DNA of 64,000 nt, taken from contig NZ_CP084622.1 of assembly GCF_020422885.1 (NCBI RefSeq), positions 1,445,001-1,509,000 on the forward strand, read 5' to 3'. The DNA comes from Mesobacillus sp. S13 (GTDB taxonomy: Bacteria > Bacillota > Bacilli > Bacillales > Cytobacillaceae). The notes beneath the pieces were generated by a model. That model was not told where the DNA came from and ran no database searches. It saw only the letters and a program-made list of their open reading frames with translations. Below are positions 59,176 to 64,000 of this stretch, in pieces (position 1 is the stretch's first letter; the number at the start of each line of letters is the position of its first letter). The position numbers and the translations under genes are program-made.

Positions 59176-59904
59176 ATGATAATCATCAGGTTTCCAGATG
59201 GTGCCAGCGCACAAAAACTGCAGAATCTATCTGGAAAACAGAAGGAAATATATGACCATCTAGACAATAGCCTGACGATGTTTGAGTATGACACAACATT
59301 TCAGCTTTTTTTTGAAATAAATCTTCGTGAAAAAATCATTGATGCCGCATTGAAACTTAAGGATGCTTCACCAGCCTTCACCTCCTACAAGTATTCAAAA
59401 TTCAATCCAAGATACTGGACGAAAGGACCCAGAGGCTATTTGTTGAATCCGACTGTCCTGCCTTCTTACGCCATCAATGATATATATGAAAATGGCCAGG
59501 AGTATGCTTTTGAATGCTCCACGGCAATGGTTGTCATTTTTTACAAGGCTGTTTTAGATTCCATTAGAGTGACGGATTTCAATTACTTATTCAGGGGATT
59601 GCTGGTTTGGAATTGGAACCATGATCCCGATTTAGCTATTATCACCCTGGAAGGAAGCGAGTTTATTCCCGGAGATGTGGTCTATTTCATGAATCCTGAC
59701 TTCGACAAGCCTATCTGGAGAGGAGAAAACGCTGTCGTCCTTGGGAATGGGTTATATTATGGGCATGGCATAGGCATTGGAACAGCAGAAGAAATGATCA
59801 ACGCATTGAATACTCTACGAAAAGAAGGTTCAACAACTTCAGCTTACATGCTTCAACAGCATAGCAGGCTGAACTTCAAATATTTATCCCAGTTCTCCAA
59901 GTGA
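59176..59904 (+). CDS. tgl: Spore protein-glutamine gamma-glutamyltransferase (transglutaminase)
   Basis: 242 residues from ATG 59176 (GGAGGGGGAG upstream; GTG 59173 in frame). Matches Tgl of Bacillus in length and sequence: FNPRYWTKGPRGYLL, the catalytic Cys in EYAFECSTAMVVIFYKA (about 111), PGDVVYFMNPD and YYGHGIGIGTAEEMI (His region). It forms glutamyl-lysine cross-links in spore coat proteins such as GerQ. No exact SigK promoter was found; CATATAGTTA at 59126 lacks the upstream AC. Confidence 0.95.
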   Translation: MIIIRFPDGASAQKLQNLSGKQKEIYDHLDNSLTMFEYDTTFQLFFEINLREKIIDAALKLKDASPAFTSYKYSKFNPRYWTKGPRGYLLNPTVLPSYAINDIYENGQEYAFECSTAMVVIFYKAVLDSIRVTDFNYLFRGLLVWNWNHDPDLAIITLEGSEFIPGDVVYFMNPDFDKPIWRGENAVVLGNGLYYGHGIGIGTAEEMINALNTLRKEGSTTSAYMLQQHSRLNFKYLSQFSK

Positions 59905-59920
59905 AAACCGGAAAAATAGT

Positions 59921-59951
59921 AAAAGGCTGGCTAAATTGCCGGTCTTTTTTT
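59921..59951 (+). terminator. Terminator of tgl
   Basis: AGGCTGGC pairs with GCCGGTCT (G-U pairs) across six bases, then a T-run. Confidence 0.75.
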
Positions 59952-60105
59952 CTATTTCCTTTTGCTCATTTTTTTTAAAAGGAAAACTTGTATCATTTAC
60001 GAGGCATAGTTTTAAAAAACGGGGGAATATAAAAAAAGACATATTATATACATTTCTAATTCCGGATGTGGAATCTTTAGGCATGTTAAAAAGGGAGTTT
60101 TGGAA

Positions 60106-61578
60106 ATGAGATTAACCAAGGTGCTAGAAGCACTCGGCGGCAGTGTGAAAAAATATAAGAATGATACAGATCCTTTCTTGACTGGAATTCAGATGGATTC
60201 ACGTAAAGTGAAGCCTGGAGATTTATTTGTCGCAATTAAAGGTTTTCAGATAGATGGCCACAAGTTTATTACTCAAGCTATGGACAATGGGGCTAGAGCA
60301 GTCATAGGGGAAAATGAGCTTGAACTTGAAGTCCCTTATATCCAAGTTTTTGACAGCAGGCAAGCATTAGGAAGGGCAGCGAGTGAATTTTACGATCACC
60401 CGTCGAGAAATCATACAGTAATCGGAGTTACAGGTACAAACGGAAAAACAACCGTATCATACATTTTAAGACATATTCTGGAGAGTGCAGGAAAAAGCTG
60501 CTCATTGCTCGGCACAGTATCTTATATTATTAATAATGAAGTGTACAAGCCCTCAAATACAACCCCGGATGCTTTGCAGATCCAGGAATTGATTTCAAAA
60601 AGCAAGGATGAGTTTGTAGTGCTGGAAGTGTCGTCACACGCACTGAAACAATATAGGATTGAAGGCCTGGAACTGGACTATGGCTTATTTACCAACCTAT
60701 CACATGATCATCTAGATTACCATCCGACCATCGAGGACTATTTCGAAGCAAAAACATTGATGTACAATTACATGAAAAAAGAGGGTTCAGCCGTCGTCAG
60801 CAGATTGGGCGAGTGGGGAGACAAACTTTCGAGTATTTTAAACGCTAAAGATATCCCTGTATATTCTCTCGGCTATGACGATTCCCATGACTTGAAAATA
60901 GAGGATATAAAATTGAATGGCCAAACAAGGTTTGATATCAAGATGGGAGGAATCACCTATCCGCTGACTTTCCCATCACCTGGTCTTCACAATGTCTACA
61001 ATGCAGCATTGGCCTTTTTAACAGCAGTGAAAATCGGTATCAGTCCTGATGTGATTACAGAGGCGCTTAAATCCTTCCCAGGAGTCCCGGGTAGATTCGA
61101 AATGATTTCCCATCCTGAAGGCGCTACTTTCATCGTCGATTATGCACATACAAAGGATGCGATTGAATACTGCCTGCAAGCAGCTCAAGAGCATGAGGCA
61201 GTAAAAATAAAGCATATATTCGGCTTCCGTGGAGAGCGAGATGAGACAAAAAGAGAACATATGGTCAAAGCCTCGGCTGCAATGAGTGATGAGTTCACCT
61301 TGACCTTCGATGACTTGAACGGCATATCCGAAGAAGAAATGGCCAAAGAATTACAGGATTTGAATGTACGGTTTGGCAAGAATAAAGGGAAAGTCATTAC
61401 CGACAGGACCATGGCAATCCGGAATGCATGGGAAAACGCCCAGAGCGGGGAGTGGATTCTCATCACTGGAAAAGGACCAGAGGAGTATCAATCAATGTAT
61501 AAGCTTCCAACGTCGACAGATAAGGAAACGTTGTTATATTTAAAAAAGATGCAGAACAAGGAAAAGGTAATTGGTTGA
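60106..61578 (+). CDS. MurE-like Mur ligase (UDP-MurNAc-tripeptide synthetase paralogue)
   Basis: 490 residues from ATG 60106 (AAGGGAG upstream; TTG 60100 in frame). MurE domains: N-terminal UDP-binding (DSRKVKPGDLFVAIKG), ATP loop GVTGTNGKTTVSYIL (107-121), NTTPDALQIQ, SHDHLDYH, carbamylated-Lys region YFEAKTLMY (K216), and VDYAHTKDAIEYCL. Two motifs depart from canonical MurE: the amino-acid-specificity motif DNPR is replaced by DDLN (about 402-405), and GKGHE reads TGKGPEEYQ. So it may add another amino acid, or act on another substrate, than the meso-diaminopimelate MurE of the dcw cluster. No other mur genes are adjacent. Confidence 0.88.
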   Translation: MRLTKVLEALGGSVKKYKNDTDPFLTGIQMDSRKVKPGDLFVAIKGFQIDGHKFITQAMDNGARAVIGENELELEVPYIQVFDSRQALGRAASEFYDHPSRNHTVIGVTGTNGKTTVSYILRHILESAGKSCSLLGTVSYIINNEVYKPSNTTPDALQIQELISKSKDEFVVLEVSSHALKQYRIEGLELDYGLFTNLSHDHLDYHPTIEDYFEAKTLMYNYMKKEGSAVVSRLGEWGDKLSSILNAKDIPVYSLGYDDSHDLKIEDIKLNGQTRFDIKMGGITYPLTFPSPGLHNVYNAALAFLTAVKIGISPDVITEALKSFPGVPGRFEMISHPEGATFIVDYAHTKDAIEYCLQAAQEHEAVKIKHIFGFRGERDETKREHMVKASAAMSDEFTLTFDDLNGISEEEMAKELQDLNVRFGKNKGKVITDRTMAIRNAWENAQSGEWILITGKGPEEYQSMYKLPTSTDKETLLYLKKMQNKEKVIG

Positions 61579-61586
61579 ATCTTTCC

Positions 61587-61618
61587 ACAGGCTGATTAAA
61601 AAATCAGCCTGTTTTTTT
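61587..61618 (+). terminator. Terminator of the MurE-like gene
   Basis: ACAGGCTGATT pairs with AATCAGCCTGT across four bases, then a T-run. Confidence 0.92.
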
Positions 61619-61777
61619 AGAATGTAATCCCCTAAGAGTAAACTGACACAAATTTTTCTTCAAAAATTGACAATAATATGAAACGTGAAGTCCGGCACTC
61701 CATTATTTTTCCACCATCATTTATGATAAAAGCAAGCAAGGCGCATCACCTGACTGTAGCGGGAGGAGGTACTCAAT

Positions 61778-62077
61778 GTGGATAAAAAAGAAATTTATAA
61801 AATGCTTGCAGAGGTAGAAGAACCGATGCTTGGAGTCGATATTGTGAACCTTGGCCTCGTCTATGAAGTCAGTGTCAAGGATGATAATGATGTCGAAATC
61901 GTTATGACCACGAGAAATGAAGACTGCATGCTTGCCGATTATATTGCTCTCTCTGCACGTGAACACCTGGCTGGACATATAGGGAACCTCGATCATATTG
62001 ATATTAAAATGGTCTCAGCTCCCAAGTGGACAAAAGAGCGCATGTCCAAGTACGCGAAATATTTACTGGATCTATAA
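61778..62077 (+). CDS. DUF59/MIP18-family iron-sulfur-cluster assembly protein
   Basis: 99 residues from GTG 61778, ten bases after GGGAGGAGGT. MIP18/PaaD fold: MLAEVEEPMLGVDIVNLGLVYEVSVKDDNDVEIVMTTRNEDCMLADYI, with the conserved D-x-x-x-LGLVY strand and one Cys (about 51) near the position used for cluster or metal binding. Such proteins help insert Fe-S clusters (SufT-like) or act in PaaD-type oxygenase assembly. It stands alone here. Confidence 0.88.
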   Translation: MDKKEIYKMLAEVEEPMLGVDIVNLGLVYEVSVKDDNDVEIVMTTRNEDCMLADYIALSAREHLAGHIGNLDHIDIKMVSAPKWTKERMSKYAKYLLDL

Positions 62078-62090
62078 ATACTCATTCTGG

Positions 62091-62119
62091 AAAGATTGCG
62101 CTTATCGCAATCTTTTTTT
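62091..62119 (+). terminator. Terminator of the DUF59 gene
   Basis: AAAGATTGCG pairs with CGCAATCTTT across five bases, then a T-run. Confidence 0.88.
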
Positions 62120-62202
62120 ATTGTTCGAAAAATCTAAGTGAAAATGAAGAGTGCGATTTGACTGAACTCTTATAAGGCTTGGGACAACATATTTATCCAA
62201 AA

Positions 62203-63070
62203 GATTTTGACCGAAGTCATATCAGATTCAGACAAAAAACAGGTTCTGCTTGGTGATTTTGTCCGAAGCCATATCAGGTTCGGACAAAACCTTGTCTTCT
62301 TCTGTTGATTTTGTCCGAAGTCACCCCAAGTTCGGACAAAGCCTCGTTCTCTCCTGATGATTTTGTCCGAAGTCACGCCAAGTTCGGACAAAACCTCGTT
62401 CTCTCCTGATGATTTTGTCTGAAGTCATATCAGGTTCAGACAAAAACCTGTCTTCTCCTGATGATTTTGTCCGAAGTCACCCCAAGTTCGGACAAAACCT
62501 TGTCCTCTCTTGATGAGTTTGTCCGAAGTCACCCCAAGTTCGGACAAAACCTCGTTCTCTCCTGGTGATTTTGTCCGAAGTCATATCAGGTTCAGACAAA
62601 ATCCTGACTTCTCCTGATGATTTTGTCTGAAGTCACCCCAAGTTCGGACAAAACCTCGTCCTCTTCTGTTGATTTTGTCTGAAGTCACCCCAAGTTCGGA
62701 CAAAACCTCGTCCTCTCATGATGACTTTGTCCGAAGTCATCCCAAGTTCAGACAAAACCTCGTCCTCTCCTGATGATTTGTCCGAAGTCACCCCAAGTTC
62801 GGACAAAACCTCGTCCTCTCCTGATGATTTTGTCCGAAGTCACCCCAAGTTCGGACAAAACCTCGTCCTCTCCTGTTGAGTTTGTCTGAAGTCATATCAG
62901 GTTCAGACAAAACCCTGTCTTCTCCTGATGATTTTGTCCGAAGCCATATCAGGTTCAGACAAAACCTTGTCTTCTTCTGTTGATTTTGTCCGAAGTCATA
63001 TCAGGTTCAGACAAAACCCTGTCTTCTCCTGATGATTTTGTCTGAAGCCGCACCAGGTCCAATAAAAAAC
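62203..63070. repeat. Tandem array of 17 hairpin units, 52 bp period
   Basis: TGTCCGAAG or TGTCTGAAG starts at 62260, 62312, 62364, 62416, 62468, 62520, 62572, 62624, 62676, 62728, then (one base missing) 62779, 62831, 62883, 62935, 62987 and 63039, plus a diverged unit at 62206: a step of 52. Each unit is a palindrome, TTTTGTCCGAA, 11-base loop, TTCGGACAAAA. Some units read TTTTGTCTGAA...TTCAGACAAAA, keeping the pairing. Two loop types occur (GTCACCCCAAG and GTCATATCAGG). No gene lies in 62120-63183. Confidence 0.96.
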
Positions 63071-63183
63071 AATTCAAATGCCAAAAACAACCTTTGGAAT
63101 TTTTCCCATACCCTAATATAATCTTACATTCATTCGAATTGTCTTTTAGAATAAGAGTTGGGGGAAAACTGGAGGCAATAAGA

Positions 63184-63546
63184 ATGATTTATAAAAAAAT
63201 AGCTGGTATCAGCATGTGGCAATTGAACAGGAACTTGAAAAAGCTGGCTTTCGCAAGAATGGAACTGGAAAAGCAGATGAGGAAGGAATTGATTGTGGTC
63301 CTGCTGGAGCCGAAAAAAGAAAAAGTTCTTGCGACTGCGGAAGAGACAAAAGAGATCGAGGAAGCAGTCCGTGAATTAAGTGGGTTTGAAACATTGAGGC
63401 TTTGCCTTCTTGAAGACTGCAAGCCAGTGTATAAAGAAAAAGTAACTAATAATGGTGTAACAAGATGGCTGGAGATACCGGTCAAACCTTTGATTACATA
63501 TGAGTTTTTATATGAAACCCAAGAGGATAAAGTGCAAATCGGATAG
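63184..63546 (+). CDS. Hypothetical 120-residue protein
   Basis: 120 residues from ATG 63184 (GGAGG upstream; the frame opens at 63094). A basic helical N-terminus (SMWQLNRNLKKLAFARMELEKQMRKELIVVLLEPKKE) is followed by an alpha/beta part (TKEIEEAVRELSGFETLRLCLLEDCKPVYKEKV...WLEIPVKPLITYEFLYETQEDK). No signal peptide or membrane segment and no family recognised. It lies between the 52 bp array and copy D of the dispersed repeat. Confidence 0.75.
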   Translation: MIYKKIAGISMWQLNRNLKKLAFARMELEKQMRKELIVVLLEPKKEKVLATAEETKEIEEAVRELSGFETLRLCLLEDCKPVYKEKVTNNGVTRWLEIPVKPLITYEFLYETQEDKVQIG

Positions 63547-63556
63547 GCACTATTGC

Positions 63557-63590
63557 GAAAAAGAGGACCAAACAAGGTCCTCTTTTTCTT
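63557..63590 (+). terminator. Terminator of the hypothetical gene
   Basis: GAAAAAGAGGACC pairs with GGTCCTCTTTTTC across six bases. Confidence 0.88.
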
Positions 63591-63623
63591 GGATAAAAAA
63601 GTATAGATTTTTCACGTAGAACA

Positions 63624-63806
63624 GTGTCTAGCTTCAGTACCTAGCCAGTTTCCATCCCCGAAATTGCTTCCTGGAGTATCTTGCGAGAAGCGTTAGCTTT
63701 GGGCAGCTCGAGACGTTTCGGTCCTGACAATGAAGTCAAAGAACGACTTCACTGTCAGGCCCTCCAACGCTTGTCGGGGCTGACCAAGGGGCTTGCGCTT
63801 TTCTTA
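63624..63806. repeat. Dispersed intergenic repeat, copy D (long form)
   Basis: Begins GTGTCTAGCTTCAGTACCTAG, ends GACCAAGGGGCTTGCGCTTTTCTTA. Inner inverted repeat CCTGACAATGAAGTC/GACTTCACTGTCAGG (about 63723-63760). The middle section closely matches copy C. Confidence 0.87.
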
Positions 63807-63914
63807 TTGTCCTTCTTCTAAATTTAATTGGGCTAGTATTTTTTTTGGTGTTTAATTGCACAAATGTCCTGACCTGAATAGGATATAGGGACACAAAAAA
63901 AGGAGGTTGTTACG

Positions 63915-64000
63915 ATGTCTGAAGGATGCGGCTATGGTGGCGGTTTCGCCCTGCTTGTAGTATTGTTCATTCTTTTAATTATAATCGGAGCGTCTTGGGG
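63915..64000 (+). CDS. YjcZ-family small sporulation protein (cut by window edge)
   Basis: The first 28 codons read MSEGCGYGGGFALLVVLFIL then LIIIGASW before the window ends. Gly/Tyr-rich head and single membrane helix, as in the YjcZ protein at 4660 ([14 protein letters not shown] against [13 protein letters not shown]). AAAAAGGAGG lies eight bases before the ATG. Confidence 0.85.
   Translation, partial: MSEGCGYGGGFALLVVLFILLIIIGASW

Noticed and set aside
62170..62391. Minus-strand 73-codon frame in the hairpin array
   Set aside because: It is read out of tandem units whose period (52) is not a multiple of three; no ribosome site; the reading changes frame from unit to unit.
62203..63070. 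Possible CRISPR array
   Set aside because: The whole 52 bp unit repeats, with no unique spacers, and no cas genes are present.

Overview
The window is a chromosomal segment of an endospore-forming, low-to-moderate-GC Gram-positive bacterium of the Bacillaceae (Bacillus/Mesobacillus type). Evidence: spore-coat, SpoVA, SpoVIF, YjcZ and GerP-type genes; near-consensus SigK, SigB, SigW and SigD promoters; strong AGGAGG-type ribosome sites; many TTG/GTG starts; and the gene order yjcA ... yjcZ-spoVIF-yjcD-yjcF-yjcG-yjcH, which I recall from Bacillus subtilis. There is no prophage, complete transposon, rRNA operon or CRISPR array.

Layout. 1-5.2 kb is a sporulation block: a CotY/CotZ coat gene cut by the left edge, yjcA, a lysine-rich microprotein, a compact second-type spoVA operon (YhcN/YlaJ lipoprotein-spoVAC-spoVAD-spoVAEb-DUF421), yjcZ and spoVIF. 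5.2-10.3 kb is the minus-strand yjcD-yjcF-yjcG-yjcH group. 10.5-14.2 kb is a TAXI-type TRAP transporter operon. 14.2-23.7 kb is mixed: a NUDIX gene, tRNA-Val(GAC), manganese catalase, DUF2515, a 10 x 52 bp repeat array, a Csp-type copper-storage protein, a GerP-like pair, SigB-controlled stress genes and an HtrA-type protease. 23.7-29.3 kb is a formate/molybdoenzyme cluster (YdeP-type oxidoreductase, DUF2294, OFA transporter, divergent fdhD). 29.8-34 kb is an amino-acid ABC transporter and a BCCT carrier. 34-41 kb has an MHYT-GGDEF-EAL protein, DUF975, DinB, a fatty-acid hydroxylase and the SigW-driven NfeD/flotillin pair. 41-49.9 kb has an unusual permease pair whose second member is fused to an inactive M1-peptidase-like domain, an M32 carboxypeptidase, TetR, and a degenerate tyrosine recombinase joined to a K+/H+ antiporter. 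50-64 kb has a SigD-type chemoreceptor, a CorC/HlyC protein, YsnF, cell-wall enzymes, a Rex-controlled NDH-2, a SigB stress cluster, tgl, a MurE paralogue, a DUF59 protein, a 17-unit 52 bp hairpin array and a second YjcZ-type gene cut by the right edge.

How the genes work together. Sporulation and germination (coat, SpoVA, GerP-like, Tgl, SpoVIF) and general stress (17M/YsnF, GS26, small hydrophilic proteins) dominate. Redox genes (NDH-2 under two Rex boxes, the formate cluster) and transporters fill the rest. The least explained elements are the permease/pseudo-peptidase fusion, the two arrays that share an exact 52 bp period though their sequences differ, the phased 20 bp array after the flotillin gene, and a four-copy structured intergenic repeat family.
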